Below are positions 54,868 to 63,636 of a stretch of DNA of 64,000 nt, piece after piece. The position numbers were made by a program, and so were the translations under genes. Numbering within the stretch: position 1 is the stretch's first letter; the number at the start of each line of letters is the position of its first letter. The notes under the pieces are model-generated. The model searched no databases. It had not been told where the DNA came from and was given only the letters and a program-made list of their open reading frames with translations. Source of the stretch: Geodermatophilus sabuli (GTDB lineage: Bacteria; Actinomycetota; Actinomycetes; Mycobacteriales; Geodermatophilaceae); NCBI RefSeq assembly GCF_900215145.1, contig NZ_OBDO01000003.1, positions 279,305-343,304 on the forward strand. The letters are read 5' to 3'.

Positions 54868-55011
54868 CCGAGGGGGTTATCGTCGCTGACAGCGATGAAG
54901 CCCTCACCCGACGCCGCCGCCGGCGTTCCGGATCCGCCTGAGGCGGACGGGACGCCGGCGGCTCCGTCGTTCCCGGGATCCCCCGGTCGACGGCGACCCG
55001 GAGATCCCCCG

Positions 55012-57291
55012 ATGCCCCAGTCCCCCACCCCGCAGGACGAGACCGCCCGGATCGAACCCGAGGTCTTCTCCGACGACACCCGTCCGGTGCCGCGCGACCG
55101 CGGTCCCGTGGGACCGGAGACCGCCCACCCTCCGGCGGCCGCACCCGCGGCCACCCCCGAGGCCCCCGCCGCCGCGGCCGAGCCGGCGCCTCCCGCCGCC
55201 CCCGTCGAGGACGGCGAGACCCAGGACATCCGCTTCGCCCCGGGCGAGGCACCCGGGCAGGCCCGGCCGCCGGCCGCCGGCCCGGCGGACACGGCCGCGG
55301 CGAGCGCCACCTCCGCGAGCGCCACCTCGGCGACCGGCGTCCCCCCGACGGGGGCGGCGGAGCCAGGAACGGGTCCCGCCGCGGAGCGGGACGGCACCGC
55401 CCCGTCCGGCGACGGCTCCGGCACGCCTCCGGGCGTCGGCCCGGCCGACGGCCCCGGCAACGGCGCCGGAGGGGAACCACCGGCCGCGGACGCGCCACCG
55501 CGCCGCCCCTGGTGGCGCCGTCCGGCCCTCGTCACCCCCGTCGCGGCCGTCGGCGTGCTGGCGGCCGCGTACGGCATCGACCTGCTCACCTCCAGCGGCG
55601 ACGTGCCCCGGAACACCGTCGTGGCCGGCGTCGACATCGGGGGGCTCTCCACCGCTGCCGCGAGCGAGCGGCTGCAGACCGAGCTCGCCCCGCGGGTCAC
55701 CGCCGACCACGTGGTCGTGGCCGACGACGTGGAGGCGACCCTCTCCCCCGCCACCGCCGGCATCACCCTCGATGTCGACGGCACGGTGGACGCCGCGGAC
55801 GACCAGCCGCTGAACCCGTGGAGCCGGCTCGCGACGCTGTTCGGCGAGCGCGAGGTGGCCCCGGTGATCACCGGCGAGGAGACCGCGCTGGCCGCGCAGA
55901 TCGACGCGATCGCCGAGCAGGTCGACCGGGCACCGGTCGACGCCTCGATCGCCGTCGAGGGCGCCGAGGCGCGCATCGTCGAGCCGGAGGACGGCCGCAC
56001 GCTGGACCGCGCCGGCGCCGCCGACGCGGTCACCGCCGCGCTGGCCTCCGGCGGGGACCCGTCCACACCGATCGAGCTGCCGGTCGACGTCACCGAGGTG
56101 GTGGTCGACGCCGCGGAGGCCCAGCGGGTCCTCGACACCACGGTGACCCCGGGCCTGGCCGCGCCGGTCACCGTGTCCAGCGAGGACGGCGCGACGTCGG
56201 TCGAGATCCCGCCGACCGCGATCGCCGCCTCGCTCACCTTCACGCCGCAGGAGAGCGGCGATCTCTCCGTCGCCGTCGACCCCGCCCGGCTGCAGGAGGC
56301 CATGGGCGACGACTTCGCCGAGTTCGGGACCCCCGCCCAGGACGCCCGGTTCGAGCTGTCCGGGAGCGCGGTCAGCATCGTCCCCTCGGTGGACGGCACG
56401 GGGGTCGACCCGGCCGCGCTCGCCGGTCAGCTGCTCGAGGTGCTCCCGCAGCCCGCGCCGCGCACGGTGACCGCGCAGCTGGGCGCGGTCGAGGCCGAGT
56501 TCAGCACCGCCGACGCGGAGGCGCTGGGCATCCGCGAGCAGATCAGCACCTTCACCACGAACTTCACCAGCGCCGCCAGCGGCACCAACATCCGGGTGGG
56601 CGCCGCGGAGATCGACGGCGCGATCGTCCGGCCCGGCGAGACGTTCAGCCTGAACGGCCACACCGGCCCGCGCGGCACGGCCCAGGGCTACGTCGAGGCC
56701 GGCGTCATCAACAACGGCCAGTTCACGACCGCCGTCGGCGGCGGCATGAGCCAGGTCGCCACGACGCTGTTCAACGCCGTCTTCTTCGCCGGGCTCGAGG
56801 ACGTCTACCACAAGCCGCACAGCTACTACATCAGCCGCTACCCGGCCGGTCGCGAGGCGACGGTCTACTACGACTCGATCGACCTGGAGTTCCGCAACGA
56901 CAGCAGCACCGGCGTCTACATCGACACCCAGTGGACGCCGAGCTCCCTGACGGTCAGCTTCTACGGGACCAAGCGGTACGACATCGAGTCGATCAGCAGC
57001 AACCGGTACAACCAGCGCCAGCCGGTGGTCCAGGAGAAGCCGGATGACGGCAGCTGCAGCCCGCAGGGCGGCTCGACCGGGTTCGACATCACCGTCACCC
57101 GCGTGTTCAAGGACCCGCAGAGCGGGGCGGAGATCCGTCGCGAGGACTTCCGGACGCGGTACGCCGCCGAGCCGGTCATCCGCTGCGTCCCCGTGGCACC
57201 GGCGCCTCCCGCGCCCGGCCCGGAGGGCACCGTGCCGGCCCCGGCGCCGGCACCGGGTGGCCGCCGGCCGTCCCGGCGGACGGCGGCCTGA
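55012..57291 (+). CDS. VanW family protein with peptidoglycan-binding-4 repeats
   Basis: About 759 residues from ATG 55012 (GGAG 8 bp upstream); an in-frame ATG at 54895 would add 39 residues. A long Pro/Ala-rich cytoplasmic part (to about 160), a membrane helix (PALVTPVAAVGVLAAAYGID), three or so PG_binding_4-like repeats (VVAGVDIGGLSTAAASERL starts the first), then VanW: FSLNGHTGPRGTAQGYVEAG with GGGMSQVATTLFNAVFFAG and a Cys-containing end. It is an extracytoplasmic wall protein; VanW itself has no proven activity. Confidence 0.88.
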   Translation: MPQSPTPQDETARIEPEVFSDDTRPVPRDRGPVGPETAHPPAAAPAATPEAPAAAAEPAPPAAPVEDGETQDIRFAPGEAPGQARPPAAGPADTAAASATSASATSATGVPPTGAAEPGTGPAAERDGTAPSGDGSGTPPGVGPADGPGNGAGGEPPAADAPPRRPWWRRPALVTPVAAVGVLAAAYGIDLLTSSGDVPRNTVVAGVDIGGLSTAAASERLQTELAPRVTADHVVVADDVEATLSPATAGITLDVDGTVDAADDQPLNPWSRLATLFGEREVAPVITGEETALAAQIDAIAEQVDRAPVDASIAVEGAEARIVEPEDGRTLDRAGAADAVTAALASGGDPSTPIELPVDVTEVVVDAAEAQRVLDTTVTPGLAAPVTVSSEDGATSVEIPPTAIAASLTFTPQESGDLSVAVDPARLQEAMGDDFAEFGTPAQDARFELSGSAVSIVPSVDGTGVDPAALAGQLLEVLPQPAPRTVTAQLGAVEAEFSTADAEALGIREQISTFTTNFTSAASGTNIRVGAAEIDGAIVRPGETFSLNGHTGPRGTAQGYVEAGVINNGQFTTAVGGGMSQVATTLFNAVFFAGLEDVYHKPHSYYISRYPAGREATVYYDSIDLEFRNDSSTGVYIDTQWTPSSLTVSFYGTKRYDIESISSNRYNQRQPVVQEKPDDGSCSPQGGSTGFDITVTRVFKDPQSGAEIRREDFRTRYAAEPVIRCVPVAPAPPAPGPEGTVPAPAPAPGGRRPSRRTAA

Positions 57292-57371
57292 CCGCTCGCC
57301 CGATCGGGGGAGGTCTGGCCGGGTGACCCCGTCCGGACCCCTCCCGCGCCGCTGACGTGCACACTGGGCCG

Positions 57372-58433
57372 GTGAGCACCGTCCTGCCCGGGGGGTCACC
57401 GGCCCCCGCGGAGAGCGGCCCGGACGGTGCCGACGACGACTTCGCGACCGCCGCGGCGCTCCCGGCTCAGGCGCCCCCGCGGGGACGGCTGCACCGGTGG
57501 CCCGCGCCGGTGCGGGTGCCGCTGCAGGTCCTCGGCCGCACCCTCGCCAAGGCCTGGCAGGACCGCATCCTCGGGCTGTCGGCGGAGGCGGCGTTCTGGC
57601 AGATCCTGTCGGTGCCGCCGCTGCTGATCGGGTTGCTCGGCTCCCTCGGCTACCTGGGCAGTTTCATCGGCGGTGCATCCGTGGCCCGGATCGAGGACCA
57701 GCTGCTCACCGCCTCCGCCGAGGCGCTCACGCCCGACGTCGTCGACTCCCTCGTCCGGCCCACCCTCGCCGACATCCTCGGCTCCGGCCGGCTCGATCTG
57801 ATGAGCGTCGGCTTCGTGCTGTCGCTGTGGGCCGGCTCCTCGGCGACCGCGACGTTCATGAACACGATCGTGATCGCCTACGACCAGCGCGACGTCCGAG
57901 GGCCGATCCGCACCCGCCTCAAGGCGCTGTGGCTGTTCGTCATCGGCCTGGTGATGGCGGTGATCACACTGCCGCTGCTCGTGCTGGGCCGCGAGGTGAT
58001 CGTCTCGCTGCTGCCCGTGGTCTGGCGGGGAACGGCGACCGTCCTGGTCGACGCCGTCTACTGGCCGGTGGTGCTCGTCGGCCTGGTCCTGGCGCTGACG
58101 AGCTTCTACCACGTCGTCCTGCCGCGCCGGCTGCCGTGGCGACGACACCTGCCGGGGACCGGGCTCGCGGTGGCGTTCTTCCTGGTGGCCGCACTGCTGC
58201 TGCGCGCCTACGTGTCCGACATCCTCACCGCGACGCTGCCCTACGGTGCGCTGGCCACCCCGATCGCGGCCCTGCTGTTCTGCTTCTTCTTCGGCATGGC
58301 GGTGCTGCTGGGCGCCGAGCTCAACGCCACCATCCAGGCCCGCTGGCCCGCGCCGCTGCGCCGCCACCAGCGGCGGCGGCAGGAGCGCCGGGCCGCCAAG
58401 CTCGAGCGCGCCCGGCGCCTGGACCTGCTCTAG
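57372..58433 (+). CDS. YihY/BrkB-type membrane protein
   Basis: 353 residues from GTG 57372. Six membrane helices of the YihY/UPF0761 family: LSAEAAFWQILSVPPLLIGL, MSVGFVLSLWAGSSATATFM, FVIGLVMAVITLPLLVLGRE, PVVLVGLVLALTSFYHVVLP, GTGLAVAFFLVAALLLRAYV and the final AALLFCFFFGMAVLLGAELN. N-terminus disordered, C-terminus very basic. Role unknown; the old label ribonuclease BN is wrong for this family. Confidence 0.9.
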   Translation: MSTVLPGGSPAPAESGPDGADDDFATAAALPAQAPPRGRLHRWPAPVRVPLQVLGRTLAKAWQDRILGLSAEAAFWQILSVPPLLIGLLGSLGYLGSFIGGASVARIEDQLLTASAEALTPDVVDSLVRPTLADILGSGRLDLMSVGFVLSLWAGSSATATFMNTIVIAYDQRDVRGPIRTRLKALWLFVIGLVMAVITLPLLVLGREVIVSLLPVVWRGTATVLVDAVYWPVVLVGLVLALTSFYHVVLPRRLPWRRHLPGTGLAVAFFLVAALLLRAYVSDILTATLPYGALATPIAALLFCFFFGMAVLLGAELNATIQARWPAPLRRHQRRRQERRAAKLERARRLDLL

Positions 58434-58437
58434 TCGT

Positions 58438-58668
58438 TCACTCCTTGCGGAGCTGCTCGTAGACCTCCTTGCACGCCGGGCACACCGGGCTGCCGGGCTT
58501 GGGGGTCTTGGTCACCGGGAAGACCTCGCCGCAGAGGGCCTCGACCATGGTGCCCATGACCGCGCTCTCGGCGATCTTGTTCTTCCGGACGTAGTGGAAG
58601 ACCTCGTTGGCGTTGCCGGTGTCGCCCTCGCGGACGTCGGGCTTCTCGAGCAGGTCGGTGTTGCTCAC
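58438..58668 (-). CDS. DUF3039 family protein
   Basis: 76 residues, ATG 58668. The DUF3039 core is GNANEVFHYVRKNKIAESAV and MVEALCGEVFPVTKTPKPGS, ending CPACKEVYEQLRKE: a Cys, then CPxC, which may bind zinc. Function unknown; conserved in actinobacteria. Convergent with the YihY gene, 4 bp apart, and divergent from psuG. Confidence 0.9.
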   Translation of the reverse strand: MSNTDLLEKPDVREGDTGNANEVFHYVRKNKIAESAVMGTMVEALCGEVFPVTKTPKPGSPVCPACKEVYEQLRKE

Positions 58669-58763
58669 GCGGTGCTCCCTCAGGTCACGGGACGGCTGAC
58701 CGGGGCGTTCCCGGCCACCGGGGCGGAGCCGGGCACGACCACCCCGCCCACCATGATGTCAGG

Positions 58764-59711
58764 GTGTCCGCCGCCGCCCCGCTGCCCGCCGTCCCCACGT
58801 CCCCCGGGATGTCCATCTCCCCGGAGGTGTGCGAGGCGCTCGCCGCCGGCCGTCCGGTCGTGGCGCTCGAGAGCACCCTGCTGGCGCACGGGCTGCCCCG
58901 GCCGGACAACCGGGCCGCCGCCGACGAGGTGGAGGCCGCCGTCCGGGTCGGGGGCGCGGTGCCCGCGACGATCGCCGTCCTGGACGGCGTCCCGCACGTC
59001 GGGCTGACCGCCGACGAGGTGGACCGGGTGTGCGCCGACCCGGATCTCGCCAAGCTCGGCGTCCGCGACCTGCCGGTGGCCGCGGCGCTCGGCCTCAGCG
59101 GCGCGACCACCGTGTCCAGCACCGCGCTGCTCGCCGCCCGCGCCGGCATCGGGGTCTTCGCCACGGGCGGCCTCGGCGGGGTGCACCGGCAGTCCGCGGA
59201 CACCTTCGACGAGTCCGCCGACCTGGTCGCGCTGGCCCGCACCTCCCTGGTCGTCGTCTGCGCCGGGGTGAAGTCGATCCTCGACGTCCCGGCCACCCTG
59301 GAGCGGCTGGAGAGCCTGTCGGTGACCGTGGTCGGCTACCGGACGACGACCTTCCCCGGCTTCTACGTCGCCGACTCCGGCTCGACGGTGGACTGGTCGG
59401 TGGACGACGCGGCGCAGGCGGCCGCGGTGTTCGCCGCCCGCCGCGACCTCGTGCCGGGCGCGGTGGTCGTGGCCAACCCGCTGCCGACCGGCGAGCAGTT
59501 GGACCCCGCCCTGCACGACCGGGTGATCGCGGGCGCGCTCGCCGCGGCGGAGGACGCCGGGGTGCGCGGCAAGGCGGTCACCCCCTTCGTCCTCGACCAC
59601 CTGCACCGGGCCAGCGAGGGCGCCACCCTGGCGGTCAACGTGCGGCTGGTGCTGCGCAATGCCGAGCTGGCCGGGCAGATCGCGGCCGCGCTGGCCGCGC
59701 TCCCCCGCTGA
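58764..59711 (+). CDS. psuG: Pseudouridine-5'-phosphate glycosidase
   Basis: 315 residues from GTG 58764. The indigoidine-synthase-A-like fold shows VALESTLLAHGLPRPDN with the Glu, GGVHRQSADTFDESADL, VVCAGVKSILDVPATLERLE with the catalytic Lys, and GYRTTTFPGFYVADSGS. It splits pseudouridine 5'-phosphate into uracil and ribose 5-phosphate. A PfkB-type kinase follows 8 bp later, which fits the phosphorylation step before it. Confidence 0.93.
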   Translation: MSAAAPLPAVPTSPGMSISPEVCEALAAGRPVVALESTLLAHGLPRPDNRAAADEVEAAVRVGGAVPATIAVLDGVPHVGLTADEVDRVCADPDLAKLGVRDLPVAAALGLSGATTVSSTALLAARAGIGVFATGGLGGVHRQSADTFDESADLVALARTSLVVVCAGVKSILDVPATLERLESLSVTVVGYRTTTFPGFYVADSGSTVDWSVDDAAQAAAVFAARRDLVPGAVVVANPLPTGEQLDPALHDRVIAGALAAAEDAGVRGKAVTPFVLDHLHRASEGATLAVNVRLVLRNAELAGQIAAALAALPR

Positions 59712-59719
59712 GCCGCGCG

Positions 59720-60595
59720 GTGCGACCGGTCGTCGTCGTCGGGGACCTCGCCACCGACGTCGTGGTGGTGCTCGCCGGCGAACCGGCGCCCGGATCGGAC
59801 CGGCCGGCCCGGATCACCACCCGTGGCGGCGGCGCCGGGGCCAACGTCGCCGTCCACCTGGCCGCCCTCGGGGCGCCGGTGGTGTTCGCCGGTTGCACGG
59901 GGGACGACGCCGCCGGTGCCGGGCTGGTCGCCGAGCTCGTGGCCGCGGGGGTGACGCCGGCCGTGCGGGCGGTGCCCGGGGCCGCGACCGGCACGATCGT
60001 CAGCCTGGTCGAGCCGGACGGGCAGCGCAGCATGCTGGCCGACCGGGGCGCGAACCTGGCGCTGCTGCCTGCCGACGTCCCGCCCCTGCGGGCCGGTGGG
60101 CACCTGCACCTGTCCGGGTACACGCTGCTGGACCCGCGGCCACGCGACGCCGGCCTGGCCGCGTTGGCCGCCGCGGCCGAGGCCGGCTGCACCGTGTCGG
60201 TGGATCCCGCCTCGACCGGTCCCCTCGCCCGCTACGGCGTGCAGCGGTGGCTGGCCGACACGGCGGCGGCCACGCTCGTGCTGCCGAACGCGGAGGAGGC
60301 GCGGCTGCTCACCGGCTGCTCCGATCCGGCGACCGCGGCCCGCGCGCTCGCCGTCCGGCACCCGGTCGCGGTGGTGACCCTGGGCGCCGACGGCGCGCTG
60401 TGGGCCGCCGGCGACACGCTCGTGCACCGACCGGCCCACCCCGCGCCGGTCGTGGACACCACCGGCGCCGGGGACGCCTTCGCCGCGGGGCTGCTCTCGG
60501 TCTGGCTGGCCGATCCCGCCGGGGACCCGGCGCGGGCGCTGGATGCGGGCGTGGCCCGGGCCGCGGCCGTCGTCGCCCGCCCGGGGGCGCGCTGA
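59720..60595 (+). CDS. PfkB-family carbohydrate kinase, probable pseudouridine kinase
   Basis: 291 residues from GTG 59720. Ribokinase fold: GDLATDVVVVLAGEPAPGS and TTRGGGAGANVAVHLAALGA at the N-terminus (PfkB motif 1), and VVDTTGAGDAFAAGLLSVWL (motif 2, with the catalytic Asp of GAGDAF). It phosphorylates a sugar or nucleoside at its 5' hydroxyl. Its position after psuG suggests it makes pseudouridine 5'-phosphate for the glycosidase (psuK role), an inference from neighbours. Confidence 0.88.
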   Translation: MRPVVVVGDLATDVVVVLAGEPAPGSDRPARITTRGGGAGANVAVHLAALGAPVVFAGCTGDDAAGAGLVAELVAAGVTPAVRAVPGAATGTIVSLVEPDGQRSMLADRGANLALLPADVPPLRAGGHLHLSGYTLLDPRPRDAGLAALAAAAEAGCTVSVDPASTGPLARYGVQRWLADTAAATLVLPNAEEARLLTGCSDPATAARALAVRHPVAVVTLGADGALWAAGDTLVHRPAHPAPVVDTTGAGDAFAAGLLSVWLADPAGDPARALDAGVARAAAVVARPGAR

Positions 60596-60623
60596 GGCCC
60601 CCTACAGGGGCAGGGGGTCCTTC
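60596..60623 (-). repeat. Hairpin repeat, copy E (short form)
   Basis: On the minus strand the DUF3099 stop is followed by GAAGGACCCCCTGCCCC and then TGTAGGGGGCC. It has the outer part of the family but lacks the CGCTCGCACGCTCG core. CCCCCT/AGGGGG pairs around 8 nt, so it can terminate the two convergent genes. Confidence 0.6.
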
Positions 60624-60965
60624 CTAGTGTTCGATGACCCGGCCGGGGCGGGCGGGGTTCTCGAGGATCCGGTCGGGGCGGGGGGCCGAGTAGCGGTTGA
60701 CGTCGAGCTTCTTCTTCGGCGGCTCGTCGTTGGCCATCATGACCGCGATCCACGGCAGGACGGTGCCCAGCGCCGCGAAGATCAACGCCAACCAGAGCGT
60801 CTGGTAGAAGACGGCGGCCAGCACGAGGCTGACCGCGCGGACGGTCATGGTGAGCACGTAGCGCTTCTTCCGCGCCGCATGCAGCTCGGCACGGCTCGGC
60901 TGGGCCTCGGTGATGAGGACCGGCTGCTGCCGGTGGGGACGCGCAGGCTGCTGGCTCGAGGCCAC
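60624..60965 (-). CDS. DUF3099 membrane protein
   Basis: 113 residues from GTG 60965. DUF3099 is seen as PVLITEAQPSRAELHAARKK, then RYVLTMTVRAVSLVLAAVFY and TLWLALIFAALGTVLPWIAV: two membrane helices. The tail DRILENPARPGRVIEH is typical. Function unknown. Convergent with the PfkB gene across repeat copy E. Confidence 0.88.
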   Translation of the reverse strand: MASSQQPARPHRQQPVLITEAQPSRAELHAARKKRYVLTMTVRAVSLVLAAVFYQTLWLALIFAALGTVLPWIAVMMANDEPPKKKLDVNRYSAPRPDRILENPARPGRVIEH

Positions 60966-61128
60966 GGATGTCCTTCCCTCTGCCGACCGGTCGAACCGGC
61001 ACTCGGCAGATCCTCTCCCGGCTGCGGCGCCCGGCGTCCCGACGGCGACGGGTCCCGGCACAGCCCGGGTGCGCCGCCCATCGTGCCACCGGATCCGGGT
61101 GGGTGCAGGCACCGCTGCGCGGCGGTCC

Positions 61129-61713
61129 TCAGGAGCCGGCGGCGGCCTTGGCGGCCTGCTTCGCCGCCTGCTTGAACTGCCGCACCTCGGCCAGGGACCC
61201 GGGTCCGGTGATGTCGGCGACCGAGCGGCGGGAGCCCTCCTCCCCGTACTCCCCCGCGGCCTCCCGCCAGCCCGGCGGGGTGACGCCGTACTGCTTCCCG
61301 AGCAGGGCGACGAAGATCTTCGCCTTCTGCGCACCGAACCCGGGGAGCTGGCCGACCCGCTTCAGCAGCGTCGCGCCGTCCGGGGCGTCGGTCCACAGCG
61401 CCTCCGCCCGGCCGTCGTAGCGCTCGACCAGCAGCCGGCACACCGCCTGGGCGCGCGCGGCCATCGACCCCGGGTAGCGGTGGATCGCCGGAGGACCCTG
61501 GAACCAGGCGGTCAGCTGCTCGGGATCGGCCTCGGCGACGTCGGCCGCGGTGAGGGTGTCGACCCCCATGCGGTCGGCCAGCAGGCGCGGCCCGGAGAAC
61601 GCGCGCTCCATCGGGAACTGCTGGTCGAACAGCATGCCCAGCAGCAGGGCCAGCGGGTCGCGGCCGAGCAGCTCGTCGGCGGCGTCGTCCTGGGTGAGGC
61701 GAAGGGTCGGCAC
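61129..61713 (-). CDS. HhH-GPD-type base excision repair protein
   Basis: 194 residues from GTG 61713. Family pattern: MPTLRLTQDDAADELLGRDP, LALLLGMLFDQQFPMERAFS, a helix-hairpin-helix-like turn LPGFGAQKAKIFVALLGKQ and the C-terminal Lys/Ala helix. It belongs to an actinobacterial HhH-GPD set annotated as base excision DNA repair, without a clear 4Fe-4S Cys loop. Substrate lesion unknown. A broken copy of its 5' end lies at 63442-63555. Confidence 0.85.
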   Translation of the reverse strand: MPTLRLTQDDAADELLGRDPLALLLGMLFDQQFPMERAFSGPRLLADRMGVDTLTAADVAEADPEQLTAWFQGPPAIHRYPGSMAARAQAVCRLLVERYDGRAEALWTDAPDGATLLKRVGQLPGFGAQKAKIFVALLGKQYGVTPPGWREAAGEYGEEGSRRSVADITGPGSLAEVRQFKQAAKQAAKAAAGS

Positions 61714-61897
61714 ACCGGAGATGGTGCCGTAGATCCATCCTGCCGCAATCACCCCCCGAGCCGGGCTGCTCCTCGACGGGCGCCGCCCGCCACCGCGCGT
61801 GGCCAACCGGGGCCGGACCCGCGAAGCAGGACCCGACAGTCCACTCGCCCACGGCCGGTGGGTCATGTCTCATCGGGTGAACGTGCCGCCAAGAGGG

Positions 61898-63178
61898 TCA
61901 AGTGTCGCCGCCGGTCTCTGCCGAAGGAACTACGCCCGGCTGCCGGTCCAGGCGTGTCATGACCGGACCCGCTGTCAGTCCATGAAGGAGCACCGATCCG
62001 ATGACGACGAGCGCAACCACGCCGTAGAGGCGGCCTGGATCGGCGAACTCGACGGAGTTCAGGGCGTACGCCAGGTAGTACACCGAGCCGATTCCGCGCA
62101 CGCCGAAGAACCCGACGGCGGCCCGCTCCGCGCGCGTGCCGGCTCCACCGACGAGCGCCACGGCGGCTGCCGCTGGACGCAGCACGAGCAGGATCGCGGC
62201 CGCCACTGCGACCTCCCGCCAGCCGACGTCGGCCAGCAGTCCGTCGGCCACCGCCGCACCGAGAAGGAGCAGCACGAGCACCGTGAGCAGTCGTTCCACC
62301 TGCTCGACGAAGTGGTGCAGCACCCGGTGGTAGCCGTGGAACCGCTCGGAAGACCGGATGGTCACCGCCGCCACGAAGACGGCCACGAACCCGTAGCCCT
62401 GGGCCAGTTCGGTCGCCCCGTAGGCGAGGAACGTGGCGGCGAGCGCGACGAATCCCTCGCGGTGTTCCGCCAGCCGCAGTGAGTGGTGCCGGGTCGAGAA
62501 GAACAGCCGTCCGAGCAGCCAGCCCACCGCCAGCCCGCCGAGCGCGCCCACCACGAGCCGGTACACCACGTCGACGGCAAGCCACCGGGCGAACCAGTCC
62601 TGCACCTGCGTGCCCTGCTCGGCCATCGTGATGGCGAAGTACACGAACGGGAAGGCGAGCGCATCGTTGAGGCCGGCCTCGCTCGTCAGACTGAACCGGA
62701 CCTCGTCCTCGGCGACGTCAGGATCGACCGGCTCACTGGCCGGCTCTCCGACCTGCACTTCGCCGGCCAGCACAGGATCGGTTGGGGCTAGGACCGCTCC
62801 CAGCAGTGCCGCCGCGGCCGGTGCCAGTCCGAGAGCCCACCACCCCAGCAGGGCAACGGCCACGATGGTCAGCGGCATCGCCACGGCCAGCAGACGCCAG
62901 GTGTTGCGCCAGCGGCGCCACCCGATCATGCGGTCGAGGCCGAGCCCGGCCCCCATGATCGCGATGATGATCACGACCTCGGTGAAATGCTCCAGGAAGG
63001 TCGTGTGCCCGGCTGGGCCGGCATCCACCGGCAGGAGCGGCAGGGTGCCGAGCAGAACGCCGAGAGCCAGGAACACGATCGGCAGCGAGAAGGGTCGCCC
63101 CTCCAGGACCCGCGGCAGCAGGGAGGCCAGCAGGGCGCCGACCCCCACGACGGCGAACATCAGGTCGGGGAGGTCCAC
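61898..63178 (-). CDS. Cation:proton antiporter (CPA1/NhaP type)
   Basis: 426 residues from GTG 63178, about 12 membrane helices. The CPA signature regions are GAVLAPTDPVLAGEVQVGEP (with the ion-binding TDP and the acidic following loop), SEAGLNDALAFPFVYFAITM (the conserved Asp-Ala-Leu-Ala pair) and GVRGIGSVYYLAYALNSVEF. It exchanges Na+ or K+ for H+. It stands between the HhH-GPD gene and its relic. Confidence 0.9.
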   Translation of the reverse strand: MDLPDLMFAVVGVGALLASLLPRVLEGRPFSLPIVFLALGVLLGTLPLLPVDAGPAGHTTFLEHFTEVVIIIAIMGAGLGLDRMIGWRRWRNTWRLLAVAMPLTIVAVALLGWWALGLAPAAAALLGAVLAPTDPVLAGEVQVGEPASEPVDPDVAEDEVRFSLTSEAGLNDALAFPFVYFAITMAEQGTQVQDWFARWLAVDVVYRLVVGALGGLAVGWLLGRLFFSTRHHSLRLAEHREGFVALAATFLAYGATELAQGYGFVAVFVAAVTIRSSERFHGYHRVLHHFVEQVERLLTVLVLLLLGAAVADGLLADVGWREVAVAAAILLVLRPAAAAVALVGGAGTRAERAAVGFFGVRGIGSVYYLAYALNSVEFADPGRLYGVVALVVIGSVLLHGLTAGPVMTRLDRQPGVVPSAETGGDT

Positions 63179-63441
63179 CCCACGGGTATGGCCACCGTCG
63201 AGCTGATCAACCCTTCCGCGGACCGGTGAAGTTCAAACGCCCGACAATGGTTGCCGGCACGACCATCAGGCCCTGGACGAGGTTGCCTCATCCAGGCGTC
63301 CAGCCGGGGCACCACATCTCCCTGCACGATCGGGGGGCGTTGGGTTCGCCGACCGCGCGGACCCGTTCCCCGGGGTCGCGCCCGTTCCGCCACCCGATCC
63401 CTGGGCGATCGCCCCCGGGGCGATACCTCCCCTGCGAGTGT
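63179..63441. other. Spacer before the antiporter gene
   Basis: No gene seen. Frames are Arg/Pro-rich without domains. A promoter for the antiporter is expected here but no clear hexamers stand out. Confidence 0.4.
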
Positions 63442-63555
63442 TCAGCTGCTTCGTTGACGCATGTGCTGGTCGAGCACCATCCCGATCAGCAGCGCGAGCG
63501 GGTGCCGAGCAGCTCGTCGGCCGGCGGCGTCCTGGGTGATGCGGATTTCAGGCAC
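63442..63555 (-). pseudogene. Relic of a second HhH-GPD-type gene
   Basis: GTG 63555 opens MPEIRITQDAAGRRAARHPL, continues ALLIGMVLDQHM and stops at 63442. The intact protein at 61129-61713 begins MPTLRLTQDDAADELLGRDP and LALLLGMLFDQQF. Within ADELLGR the relic runs in another frame (GACGAGCTGCTCGG is still readable), so it has two small indels and then an early stop. Only the first 35 codons remain. Confidence 0.75.
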
Positions 63556-63636
63556 GGCGAAGATCGTGCCTCATCCCCGTCCGTGGTCAGTCACCGGAGA
63601 CCCCGAGGGGAGACGATGCGCGGAAGGCGACAGCGT

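Noticed and set aside
54354-56399. Very long minus-strand frame opposite the VanW gene
   Set aside because: Ser/Thr/Arg-rich antisense shadow of the VanW gene; no domains.
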